Shown: positions 1-10,032 of the stretch, piece after piece
How the letters are laid out: each line of letters begins with the position of its first letter
How positions within the stretch are numbered: the stretch's first letter is position 1
DNA from: Odiellus spinosus
Taxonomy: Eukaryota > Arthropoda > Arachnida > Opiliones > Phalangiidae
NCBI GenBank assembly: GCA_963920705.1
Contig: OY987234.1
Location: 3,250,851 to 3,314,850, forward strand
Length of the DNA stretch: 64,000 nt
Direction: 5' to 3'
The notes under the pieces: model-generated
Told to the model about the DNA's origin: nothing
The model's database searches: none
What the model saw: the letters and a program-made list of their open reading frames with translations, nothing else
Translations under genes and position numbers: made by a program

Positions 1-3000
1 ACTCCTCGACTTTAGTCGAGGCAATTCGTTCATGTTAGCTTATGAATGCTTATACAAGGAATTTAAAGGGAAAAAATTCCTATATTTTAATTTTTAATCT
101 AGGCTGCAAACAAACAAACCTAATCGATGGATAATGTTTTATTACAACTCGTTCATGTTAGTTTATGAATGTTTATACAAGGAATTTAAAGAGAAAAAAT
201 TCCCATATTTAAATTTTTAATCTAGGTTGCAAAGGAACAAACCTAATCCGTGGATAATGTTTTGTTATAACTCGACTTTAGTCGAGGCAATTCGTTCATG
301 TTAGCTTATGAATGCTTATACAAGGAATTTAAAGGGAATAAAAAATCACCATATTTTAATTTTTAATCTAGGTTGCAAAGGAACAAACCTAATCCATGGA
401 TAATGTTTTATTACAACTCCTCGACTTTAGTCGAGGCAATTCGTTCATGTTTGCTTATGAATGCTTATACAAGGAATTTAAAGGGAATAAAAATTCCCCA
501 TATTTTAATTTTTAATCTAGGTTGCAAACGAACAAACCTAATCCATGGATAATGTTTTGTTATAACTCCTTTAGTCGAGGCAATTCGTTCATGTTAGCTT
601 ATGAATGCTTATACAAGGAATTTAAAGGGAAAAAATTCCTATATTTTAATTTTTAATCCAGGCTGCAAACGAACAAACCTAATCCATGGATAATGTTTTA
701 TTACAACTCCTCGACTTTAGTCGAGGCCATTCGTTCATGTTAGTTTATGAATGTTTATATAAGGAATTTAAAGAGAAAAAATTCCCATATTTTAATTTTT
801 AATCTAGGTTGCAAAGGAACAAAACTAATCCATGGATAATGTTTTATTACAACTCCTCGACTTTAGTCGAGGCAATTCGATCATGTTACCTTATGAATGC
901 TTATACAAGGAATTTAAAGGGAATAAAAATTCCCCATATTTTAATTTTTAATTTATGTTGCAAACGAACAAACCTAGTCCATGGATAATGTTTTATTACA
1001 ACTCCTCGACTTTAGTCGAGGCAATTCGTTCATGTTACCTTATGAATGCTTATACAAGGAATTTAAAGGGAATAAAAATTCCCCATATTTTAATTTTTAA
1101 TTTAGGTTGCAAACGAAAAAACCTAATCCATAGATAATGTTTTGTTATAACTCCTCGACTTTAGTCGAGGCAATTCGTTCATGTTAGCTTATGAATGCTT
1201 ATACAAGGAATTTAAAAGGAATAAAAAATCACCATATTTTAATTTTTAATCTAGGCTGCAAACGAACAAACCTAATCCATGGATAATGTTTTATTACAAC
1301 TCCTCGACTTTAGTCGAGGCAATTCGTTCATGTTAGCTTATGAATGCTTATACAAGGAATTTAAAGGGAAAAAATTCCTATATTTTAATTTTTAATCTAG
1401 GCTGCAAACGAACAAACCTAATCCATGGATAATGTTTTATTACAACTCCTCGACTTTAGTCGAGGCCATTCGTTCATGTTAGTTTATGAATGTTTATACA
1501 AGGAATTTAAAGAGAAAAAATTCCCATATTTTAATTTTTAATCTAGGTTGCAAAGGAACAAACCTAATCCATGGATAATGTTTTATTACAACTCCTCGAC
1601 TTTAGTCGAGGCAATTCGTTCATGTTAGCTTATGAATGCTTATACAAGGAATTTAAAGGGAATAAAAAATCACCATATTTTAATTTTTAATCTAGGTTGC
1701 AAAGGAACAAACCTAATCCATGGATAATGTTTTATTACAACTCCTCGACTTTAGTCGAGGCAATTCGTTCATGTTTGCTTATGAATGCTTATACAAGGAA
1801 TTTAAAGGGAATAAAAATTCCCCATATTTTAATTTTTAATCTAGGTTGCAAACGAACAAACCTAATCCATGGATAATGTTTTGTTATAACTCCTTTAGTC
1901 GAGGCAATTCGTTCATGTTAGCTTATGAATGCTTATACAAGGAATTTAAAGGGAAAAAATTCCTATATTTTAATTTTTAATCCAGGCTGCAAACGAACAA
2001 ACCTAATCCATGGATAATGTTTTATTACAACTCCTCGACTTTAGTCGAGGCCATTCGTTCATGTTAGTTTATGAATGTTTATATAAGGAATTTAAAGAGA
2101 AAAAATTCCCATATTTTAATTTTTAATCTAGGTTGCAAAGGAACAAACCTAATCCATGGATAATGTTTTATTACAACTCCTCGACTTTAGTCGAGGCAAT
2201 TCGATCATGTTACCTTATGAATGCTTATACAAGGAATTTAAAGGGAATAAAAATTCCCCATATTTTAATTTTTAATTTATGTTGCAAACGAACAAACCTA
2301 ATCCATGGATAATGTTTTATTACAACTCCTCGACTTTAGTCGAGGCAATTCGTTCATGTTACCTTATGAATGCTTATACAAGGAATTTAAAGGGAATAAA
2401 AATTCCCCATATTTTAATTTTTAATTTAGGTTGCAAACGAAAAAACCTAATCCATAGATAATGTTTTGTTATAACTCCTCGACTTTAGTCGAGGCAATTC
2501 GTTCATGTTAGCTTATGAATGCTTATACAAGGAATTTAAAAGGAATAAAAAATCACCATATTTTAATTTTTAATCTAGGCTGCAAACGAACAAACCTAAT
2601 CCATGGATAATGTTTTATTACAACTCCTCGACTTTAGTCGAGGCAATTCGTTCATGTTAGCTTATGAATGCTTATACAAGGAATTTAAAGGGAAAAAATT
2701 CCTATATTTTAATTTTTAATCTAGGCTGCAAACGAACAAACCTAATCCATGGATAATGTTTTATTACAACTCCTCGACTTTAGTCGAGGCCATTCGTTCA
2801 TGTTAGTTTATGAATGTTTATACAAGGAATTTAAAGAGAAAAAATTCCCATATTTTAATTTTTAATCTAGGTTGCAAAGGAACAAACCTAATCCATGGAT
2901 AATGTTTTATTACAACTCCTCGACTTTAGTCGAGGCAATTCGTTCATGTTACCTTATGAATGCTTATACAAGGAATTTAAAGGGAATAAAAATTCCCCAT

Positions 3001-3501
3001 ATTTTAATTTTTAATTTATGTTGCAAACGAACAAACCTAATCCGTGGATAATGCTTTGTTATAACTCCTCGACTTTAGTCGAGGCAATTCGTTCATGTTT
3101 GCTTATGAATGCTTATACAAGGAATTTAAAGGGAATAAAAATTCCCCATATTTTAATTTTTAATCTAGGTTGCAAACGAACAAACCTAATCCATGGATAA
3201 TGTTTTGTTATAACTCCTCGACTTTAGTCGAGGCAATTCGTTTATGTTAGCTTATGAATGCTTATACAAGGAATTTAAACGGAATAAAAAATCACCATAT
3301 TTTAATTTTTAATCTAGGCTGCAAACGAACAAACCTGATCCATGGATAATGTTTTATTACAACTCCTCGACTTTAGTCGAGGCAATTCGTTCATGTTAGC
3401 TTATGAATGCTTATACAAGGAATTTAAAGGGAAAAAATTCCTATATTTTAATTTTTAATCTAGGCTGCAAAGGAACAAACCTAATCCATGGATAATGTTT
3501 T
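1..3501. repeat. 147-bp satellite array with 9-monomer higher-order repeat
   Basis: About 24 tandem monomers of 141-149 bp; starts include 1, 147, 270, 416, 565, 706, 852, 1001, 1150 and 1299. Most carry the palindrome CCTCGACTTTAGTCGAGG (8-bp arms around TT) near the monomer start, followed by a conserved AT-rich body ending in AATCCATGGATAATGTTTT. Diagnostic variants recur exactly 1324 bp apart: the shortened-palindrome monomer at 565 returns at 1889, and 416, 1740 and 3064 share a TTTGCTT variant. This is a higher-order repeat of nine monomers. The monomer at 147 lacks the palindrome. The array runs off the left edge of the window and stops abruptly at 3501. Short open frames inside it repeat with the array and are not genes. 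Confidence 0.95.
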
Positions 3502-4185
3502 AGAAAAGAAGGTTACTTTAAACGGGCTTTAAAAAACATTTCCCTTTATCATATACCCATTCCAATAAACCGGCGAGTATTTTTAACGATCCGTTCAATT
3601 GCGAGTCGTGGAAATTCGGGTTAAATTAAGAAAACAAAAAGTGGACTCGCGTTATACTGAAAAATAACAGTTCAATACACGTTTTCCCTGAAAAATAATT
3701 AAGCGAAATTTAATTTTAAGCGTCAATGGGAGAAAATCGTCTGTTATTTTTTTTCTTAAATATATTTCCGAGTGAATAAAATCAGTTGTTTTGAAATTTG
3801 AAACTCTAAATCGTGCCAGATTGTGATTGTATTTAAATTTCATGTTTTAAAAGAAAATTTAATTGTATTAAAATTTAATGTTTTAAAAGAAAATTTAATA
3901 TCTGTCACTTCAGACATTCAAGGCGATAACATGTCCTTCTGGGTCTTTGTTCGCAAAGACATTTTTGATATAATGTATTATGCTTTAACAGCCTTGGAGG
4001 CTTACCTTAGTAATTTTTCTTCGATCTTAGCCGATGAGTAACCACCGGTGGTTTTTTATAGCAGTGAAATTTTTCTATATGAACATAATGAACTAGGTCT
4101 AGTGGTTACCAAGGAAATACATTTTTAGAGCTAAAAGATTTTCCTATAAAATATTTCTCCCAATATAGAATAATTAGAAGTATTT
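3502..4185. other. AT-rich spacer without recognisable gene
   Basis: No coding similarity, RNA gene or terminal repeat is recognised. A near-duplicate pair of phrases (ATTTAATGTTTTAAAAGAAAA and a close variant) at about 3838-3895 suggests a small local duplication. Confidence 0.6.
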
Positions 4186-4239
4186 TTTTGAAAATTATTG
4201 TGTGTTTAGCAGGGAAAATGTTTTACTTCCACAATAGAG

Positions 4240-4385
4240 GCGACAATCTTAATATATTGGAGGGGGCAAGTTCGACATTGCAAGGGGCAATCGAATTTGT
4301 TGCAGGGGGCAAGATCAACACTGGAGGGGGCAATTCCCCCTGTGCCCCCCTAGTTGTTACGCCCCTGGGTTATAGGTGTGACTAC
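4240..4385. repeat. GGGGGCAA repeat cluster, probable transposon end
   Basis: Four to five copies of GGGGGCAA spaced 30-40 bp, followed by the inverted motif TTCCCCCTGTGCCCCCC. This looks like a subterminal end of a DNA transposon. It abuts the truncated 3' end of the virus-like structural gene at 4391, so it may be the event that cut that gene. The other end was not found. Confidence 0.45.
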
Positions 4386-4390
4386 CCTTG

Positions 4391-5150
4391 AACGCCTTGT
4401 TGGAAACCAGACCGATTATAACGCGAGAGGGTAGGGTGCCTAGATATATATTGTCGAAACTCTGACTCTTCGTGTATACCGTTAAAGTTTTGGTTTTACC
4501 TCCGTACGTGTAAAGTTATACTGGGCAGCCCCTCTAGCGAGAGCTACTTCATGCGCCAACAATATTTTTGGCGCTAGTTTATCCTTGCGGACGTTTATCC
4601 CATCTATTTTACAGTCCACGAGTGACACGGTCTCTTTAAACATGAGTACAAATTCATCTTTGTTTCTTGAGAAGGACATTTCAACATCCACAGCATTCAC
4701 CAGATATTCGGGGATATTAAACACATCGCAAAATACGGGACAGTAAAATTCGATATCTATAGATTTTTCTATTGCTTTCTTTCTAAGGAGGAAACCGCTC
4801 CCGGTTAGATCGTCTTTAACCCATCCAGCGCAAACCAAATGGGCGTTTTTAGCAGCTGGTCCGTAGTTTAAGAGTGATTCGATGTTAGCACGATATGAGT
4901 AGTTGTTAGCCGCCGGCGTTACGAGGGTTGAGCCAAAATAGATTTCGCAAATTTGCCATAAGGAGTGAGCCGCGTTGTTTACGAGTGCCACTACCACGTC
5001 GACCGGTAAAATTCCTCCGTCATCTTTAGTTACACTTAGTCTGGTGTAATGCATCATTTGTGTTAAATCCATGTAATGATCCCCGTTTCCGGGGATGTGG
5101 TATTCGACGGTGCCGATAAGGATTTATACCATGTCCATTGTCCTTGTTCG
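4391..5150 (-). pseudogene. F54H12.2-like virus/transposon structural protein, truncated
   Basis: An open frame of 196 codons (4482-5072) extends N-terminally in the same frame to about 5150 (motif TVEYHIPGNGDHYMDL) and C-terminally past a frame change to about 4391 (motif IYLGTLPSRVIIGLV). It resembles the family named after C. elegans F54H12.2, seen in Maverick- and adintovirus-like elements and probably a capsid-related protein; that role is inferred. Recognisable blocks are an HSLWQICEIYFG strand, an SYRANIESLLNYG block, and a central IDIEFYCPVFCDVF segment. Normal family length is over 400 residues, so the N- and C-termini are missing. It lies 3' of the core-type gene in the same orientation. 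Confidence 0.7.
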
Positions 5151-5159
5151 ATACTTGTC

Positions 5160-5590
5160 TAGGTAGGTGTCAGAGCGAAAATATCGAGTTAACTCTTCAG
5201 AACTTGAACGGATACCATTTTACCTTGAGAAAATGTCGCGTAGTTTCTTCCTCGCTTTTCCGCGAGTAATTAAGTCTTTTCAGCTTGAGCCTCTTAATAA
5301 CTCCCGAACCTTTCTGGTGGTTTGTGATATTGTCCATAGTCTCATTAAATCGACGCTAGGCGGCTGATTTTATATACTGGCCGTCGCTACATTACCGAGT
5401 ATTTTATACCCCGTAGTAGCAGCTTCAACGCCCAGATATTTAGCGCCTTTAACTATTAATGGCCTAGCCCATCTAAACAAGCCTTTTAGCATGCTACCTA
5501 TCCCATGGCCCTTTTGGTGGGGTCTCCCGGTAAAAACGCTAGAAACTCCCCCACCCACCTAGTTGAGGTAATACGACCGATACTCGCAAC
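5160..5590 (-). pseudogene. Adenovirus pX-like / basic core-type small protein
   Basis: The frame begins upstream of an internal TAG at about 5561 (where related proteins continue YYLNQ) and reads through GGGVSSVFTGRPHQKGHGIG and SMLKGLFRWARPLI to a C-terminal TTGYKILGNV. The gly/his/lys-rich N-terminus followed by an amphipathic GLFRW segment is typical of short proteins in Maverick- and adintovirus-like elements compared with adenovirus core or minor proteins. DNA condensation or membrane activity is inferred, not shown. At least one in-frame stop disables it; a lysine/arginine-rich tail can be followed to about 5160. It sits between the two larger structural-type genes. Confidence 0.6.
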
Positions 5591-5601
5591 GATTTCCTAA
5601 A

Positions 5602-6480
5602 ACGTGTGGACTTGGCATGGTCTAAAATGAAGTTTACAGGTTGTCTGTCCGAACTCGAATGCCGCTGATTGACCCAAACTCGTCCTTATATCTATTTCTA
5701 ACGTATAAAAATAACATTTAGCGACTTTGACATAGTGAGGGGAATCGAATGTTTTCGGACTATAGAACCGTGGGGTCTATCTTCTACACTAACAATACGA
5801 AATAATGGCGCTACCGTATCGCCTACTAGTTCATCGCTTACAATATCGGAGTAAATAAACAGCTGTACTGGAATAAAGTAGTTTAATCTAGCAGCTACAT
5901 CGTTTCTAAAATTTAATTCAGACTTGTTAGTTTGACAACTAAAGATCTTAAACTCGTCCTTGAATCCAAACAACCTGGTAAGAACTGGGAAAAAGACTAG
6001 TACTGAGGAACGTGTAACAGATACTTGCGTGATTAGAAAGGGGATCTTCCATAATGGAAAAACTACCGCTGTATTTCCACGAATCAAGACCAGTGTATAG
6101 TTGCTTTATTAATAGGGGTAAACTCGCGTAATTACCCCCTGGGATGGTAAAAGTGTGGCCTACTACTGGTCCTGTAAGGGGAGTCTCTACGTGATCAACC
6201 GTCTCACCATCTTTAAATAAAACTTTGGAATAAAGATCCGTAGATCGCACTTTATCCGGGGTGGTTGGGGCTCGTTAACCATTAGCTGTACGTGACCATC
6301 GCCTTCCTTAATATCGTGAAAGGATAACAGGTATATAATCTCAACTAAGGCCACCTCCTAATCATTCCCCTCCAATTGTATAGCTTTTGATAGTTTAGTA
6401 GAGTAACAGGCGGTAGTGTTATCAGCGTAAATTTTCATACTAGCATTACTAGGAAATGTTAGGTAAAAGGGAGACTGCAT
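5602..6480 (-). pseudogene. Conserved structural-type protein of the virus-like element
   Basis: The ATG at 6480 lies inside the integrase C-terminus, an overlap of about 30 bp. The N-terminus has the hallmark FPSNASMKIYADNTTACY, followed by a VALVEI strand. The C-terminal half (5698-6087) contains FIYSDIVSDELVGD and APLFRIV, then EIDIRTSLGQ and FEFGQTTCKLHF in a third frame to a stop near 5602. These blocks recur in the element group that carries F54H12.2-like proteins, where the protein is uncharacterised and presumed virion-associated. Here it is broken by one stop near 6358 and at least two frame changes. Confidence is high that the segments form one ancestral gene, modest on function. 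Confidence 0.65.
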
Positions 6481-7068
6481 CTTCAGCGTGAATCCAACTG
6501 GACATTGATTCAAGGTAGCCTAACCACTTTACAAAAATCTCATTTTGTTTGTTTCGGGTACGTCTACGTAAAACCTTTTCGATCCTGTACATTACGGGTT
6601 TATTTATCGACTGGAGCTCCCTAGCGTAAAACACGCCTTTTATAGGATGGTCATCTAAATCTTTCAATCTGAATACGGGGGATATCTGTCTACCCTTTCC
6701 GTAATCCTAAAAACTTCCATTGTAAAGTTATGTTCATACCCTTTCTCGAAAACCATCTTGTTACGGGACATTATAACGAAGCCTCCGACTTTTAAGCCTT
6801 TCGTATTAATACCGGCGATTTTCTGTTTAAAGTATTTCCCGTATACATTGTTAAAAACTTGGTGTATGTTTGTTTCCGAAACCTTGGATGGGGGGGAGCC
6901 ATTTTTATGGTTGAGTGGATTGAATTTTTATATGCCTGAACCAGCCCCGCCAATACATCCACATATCTCTTGGTATTTTTATGCGTAAAGTATCTGTATA
7001 TTCGCTCCTTTAAAGTTTGGTTAAAACGTTCAACTATGCTATATCGTCGTTTTCCGTAGTGAAAAATT
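6449..7068 (-). pseudogene. Retroviral-type integrase with chromodomain (F54H12.3-like)
   Basis: The C-terminal half of a DDE integrase in pieces: VERFNQTLKERIYRYFTHKN (around 7030-6975) is the region holding the catalytic glutamate, followed by TKRYVDVLAGLV, a GFVIMSRNK linker, and a terminal chromodomain with YRIEKVLRRR, EIFVKWLGY and SSWI (6449-6600). Chromodomain integrases of this type insert Maverick-like elements and are known as F54H12.3-type. The first two catalytic aspartates are absent because the sequence runs directly into the ATPase fragment. Frameshifts separate the core from the chromodomain. Confidence 0.8.
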
Positions 7069-7268
7069 TCATCAATCCCGTAAACCCTCCTTGAAAATAA
7101 AGTCGCGTTTCAATTTATCTAAAAACGGCTGCCATTCCCCGTAATACCAATGAATCTCGCTAAATTTAGGTGAGAACATTATTTCCCTATCCTCAATTAG
7201 TTCGAGAGCTAGTTGAGTCTTACCGGACTGGGATGGGCCTGCCAAGATGGCATTAAATGTATGGTAGA
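7069..7268 (-). pseudogene. Packaging-type ATPase fragment (Walker A)
   Basis: About 65 codons: a Walker A loop GPSQSGKT at about 7211-7234, then ALELIEDREIMFSP, EIHWYYGEWQPFLDKL and FIFKEG. The spacing of a P-loop followed by a tryptophan/tyrosine-rich strand resembles the ATPase of adintovirus- and Maverick-like elements, proposed to package DNA. The 5' side stops at about 7268, immediately after the strand leading into the P-loop, and the 3' side ends at a stop before the integrase remnant. Walker B is not present. Confidence 0.65.
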
Positions 7269-8030
7269 ATGTGTTTCATTTCTTGATATTAAATGAAATT
7301 ATGTAATTGAGAAACGGAACTCAAAGGTTAACTATGTTTATTTATGTTCTATATAAAAGTGCTGCCAAGTTCTCTCTCTCTCTAGTGAGAGTCTCTCCAA
7401 GTATATATACATTATGTAGGAGAATATTATGATACGAGTATCTTGGCGGGAGGTATGAAAATACTAATATGAAACAGAATGGATACATGACCGAACCTCC
7501 CTACTGTCAGTGAACAAATGTCCGGGGGAACAGATATTCACTTACACAAACCCTCAGTACAGCACTTTCTAAACGATCGATTTTATGTCAGTAATTGTTA
7601 ACCTAAACGATCGTTTTTGAGTTGATATTTTAAATTTATCTCCACAAAAGTGATCAATTAGCTTTGAAAAACTCTATCAGAATCGATGGGTGAGGAAACG
7701 AATTTCCCATAGGATTAACATTACACGCAGGAAAAAACGCACAAAAAACCACTGTTTAGGTCTCAAAAACTCGAATAAAAAGGATCGTTAAGAAAAACAT
7801 TTAAATGACCTGTTTTCTGGAAGAAATAATACCCGTAAATGAGTGATTTTGCGACAGCATTCGCAAAACTTTATTTCACCTATTCAAGAAAAGTGAGACA
7901 TCGATTTATTAGGGTGTGATATCTTCAGATTTTAATAGAAATTTCTTGGAGATACAAACAATACGAGCAAACATATACAGAAGTGTTCATCAAGAAATGT
8001 GTTCGAGACAATAACAGATACCTCGGAATA
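7262..8030. other. Unassigned AT-rich sequence, possible LTR fragment at left
   Basis: The first ~300 bp begin TGTTTCATTTCTTGATATT and include a TATATAAAAG box (7352-7361 region) and a CT run, giving a promoter/LTR look, but no second copy or matching end was found. The remainder shows two imperfect copies of AAACGATCG (about 7570 and 7604) and no coding signal. Confidence 0.35.
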
Positions 8031-8032
8031 CC

Positions 8033-8640
8033 CTAATTTACCCACGGCGTATGTAAAGTTATTTCCACGCGGGTATTCCAGTCATGCATTATACATTCAT
8101 GTTTTATTTTGGAAGGATTGTCGGTCTCGCACCCATAAGACGCCTTCGTGATTGTTTTCGTTAGCCGCTCTAGTATGAATTTCTGTATTTTCTTGTCGAC
8201 CCGCTTGGCCTCGCCCAGAAACGTAGTAACTTCGTCGTATTTATTCAATAAAACCAGCCAGAGACATTTTGAAATGGCAAAACCAACTTTTGTAAGGTAG
8301 CGTTTGCCGTAGTTCACACCGCTACCAAGTCGCATTTCCCGGATGCTAACGATTATGGTATCTTGAAATTCAGACAAGTCAACCCGTTTTGTTTCGGAGC
8401 CCTCGAAAAACCAGGATGATGGAACGATCGGCTTGCCATCGAAGAACTTTGAGATTTCACCCCCCTCCTGGTAAAGCTCCTGGAATTCACTTTCAGTCAG
8501 AATAATTAGGGAGTCTCCAGTCAGACACCCCAGCTGAATTTTACAGTCGGGCGTTACACTGATTCCTTTTCGGGATGAAATCGAAAATATTTGGCCGGTG
8601 AACCTGATAGAAATAAAATTAAGACAAGTTCCAACCTCCC
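8033..8640 (-). CDS. Unassigned protein, possible PC4/p15-like domain at C-terminus
   Basis: A continuous minus-strand frame of about 200 codons with no internal stop ends at the TAA at 8033. No ATG is seen at its 5' side, so it may begin with an exon boundary or be truncated. Visible pieces: ISVTPDCKIQLGC, LTESEFQELY, GKPIVPSSWFFEG, then VDLSEFQDTIIVSIREMR and KRYLTKVGFAISKCLWLVLL. The pattern of a basic beta-rich stretch followed by a K-x-G-x6-W helix is reminiscent of the ssDNA-binding PC4/p15 coactivator fold found in some large DNA-virus-like elements. It lies on the same strand 5' of the virus-like block, so it could be its next gene. Both family and membership are tentative. Confidence 0.4.
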
Positions 8641-9717
8641 TATAACAAACTCGCCTATACTTACATATTTGAATCTGTTTAAAATCAGCGAGAGAATGAG
8701 TATAATCTGGAACTATGCCACCTTTTTATACCGATTTATTGATAAGAATTCATACGGAACTTTAGGGTTCTACCACAGACCCTCACGTTAAATGAAAAAC
8801 TCTAAATAGTCGATCATCTGAACTACAGTACCGTGTCATACCGGTAACAAGGTTCTCCCACAGACCCTCGCGTTAAATGATAGGCCCATTGAAATCGACG
8901 GTCGCCCGTGCTCAGTGTCAGGCTGATAATATCAATCCGTCTCATAGAACCCCAAGTTAATGAGTGAACCACCCCCCAAAATTGATCAGCCGAACTATAC
9001 TACGTCGCGTTTAGGCGGCAATATCGGACCAGCCCGTTTATCGAAATTCGACGGCAATCTATTAGTCCCGACGGCGATGGCTCGCTGTCTTGTGGCGTGA
9101 ACGGCTCCTGAAAAAGCCAATGGACCCGAAACCCCATGTTATTCCTATGGGGAATTGCAACCCCCTTCTTTAAAACTGACACAATTACCCATGGTTGCTC
9201 TAAAGTTTCGTGAAATTTGCCTATTTGTCGCCTTAAAATTTCGTAAGGGTAATTCAAATTATAATCATGCATATGTATTGGCTCACAGTCGCCTTCAATT
9301 TTCAAATTTCCTTTTTATTAGGGATAGAACTAGGGTTAAATTTGAATTTATAAGAGGAATTGTTTATGGATGTAGATCAAGTGGACCCAAATCACCGAAT
9401 TACTGTTTTTTCAACAAAATATCGCTAAGTTTTTGGGTTAGACTTCTTTATTTCCCTGATCGTTTCATACCAAAAAAAAGTTCCACCTTTCAATAATTTC
9501 TTTATGAACTAACAATCACTGGAGTGAATTTGAAAAATTCATTATTAATAGATGTTAATCTTTCGTGTTTAAGACCGGGAGATAAAACTAATAATTTAAT
9601 AAAACTAATAATTCAATCCGATCAATGAAAACGATTTAATTCTCTCCAGAACCACTTACTAATTAGCTAATTTCAATGCTAGAACTTTATTTGTCAAAGT
9701 GTGGTTAGTTATTTTAC
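8641..9717. other. Non-coding spacer / 3' intron of the SLC17 gene
   Basis: Two divergent copies of a phrase around CACAGACCCTCRCGTTAAATGA at 8776 and 8866 indicate a decayed short tandem repeat. No next SLC17 exon was recognised on the minus strand here. Confidence 0.5.
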
Positions 9718-10032
9718 CTCATTTGGTTTTTCTTCGCCCTGGTCCTTTAAAATAAATTCAACCTCTTCCGAGGACATCCATTTATTATCGGCTGGAAATT
9801 CCGAAACAAATATCCACCAGAAAATGAGCCAAACAACTCCGGCAAATCCTGGTATGTAGAAGGCGGAAGGCCAACCTCCAAATATATTAGAGCCACACAA
9901 TACACCAGTAACCAATGTCCCGATTATGGTGCCAAAGGACATTCCGGACGAAATGATAGAAAATTGCCTTGATCTCTCAGTTTTAGGAAGCCAACGGGAG
10001 CTGAAAGTCGATAATGCAGGAAACAACACGCC
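9718..10032 (-). CDS. SLC17/MFS anion transporter, downstream exon
   Basis: An exon of 315 bp, 105 codons in phase 0, minus strand. Acceptor TTTCTTTAG precedes 10032 and donor GAG|GTAAAA follows 9718. The translation begins GVLFPALSTF and contains RWLPKTERSRQFS, GMSFGTIIGT and GGWPSAFYI, signatures of the SLC17 family (sialin, vesicular glutamate and putative inorganic phosphate cotransporters; plasma or organelle membrane anion transport). It covers the middle transmembrane segments and ends in the hydrophilic central loop. It joins in frame to the exon at 21614-21800 (GVSE|GVLFPA). No disabling change is seen. The flanking 3' exons lie outside or were not found. Confidence 0.88.

Larger units (their letters stand above)
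4391..7268 (-). mobile_element. Decayed virus-like element (Maverick/Polinton/adintovirus-like)
   Basis: A compact minus-strand block of five degenerate genes: ATPase fragment, chromodomain integrase, a structural-type protein overlapping the integrase 3' end, a glycine-rich basic core-type protein, and an F54H12.2-like protein. The pairing of F54H12.3-type integrase with an F54H12.2-type protein is known from C. elegans transposon-derived loci and related DNA-virus-like elements of animals. Gene order, tight spacing and overlap resemble a small DNA virus genome. All genes contain stops or frameshifts. Both ends are truncated, at about 4391 inside the last gene and 7268 inside the ATPase. No terminal inverted repeats, DNA polymerase or protease were found. 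Element class is an inference from the gene set. Confidence 0.75.

Noticed and set aside
955..3200. Three near-identical 60-codon open frames
   Set aside because: They recur with the satellite period and lie wholly inside the repeat monomers; no independent coding signal.
1..3501. CRISPR-like regular repeats
   Set aside because: There are no unique spacers; whole 147-bp monomers are repeated in eukaryotic DNA.
7262..7570. Solo LTR
   Set aside because: TG start and TATA box are suggestive, but no partner, end or target duplication was found.
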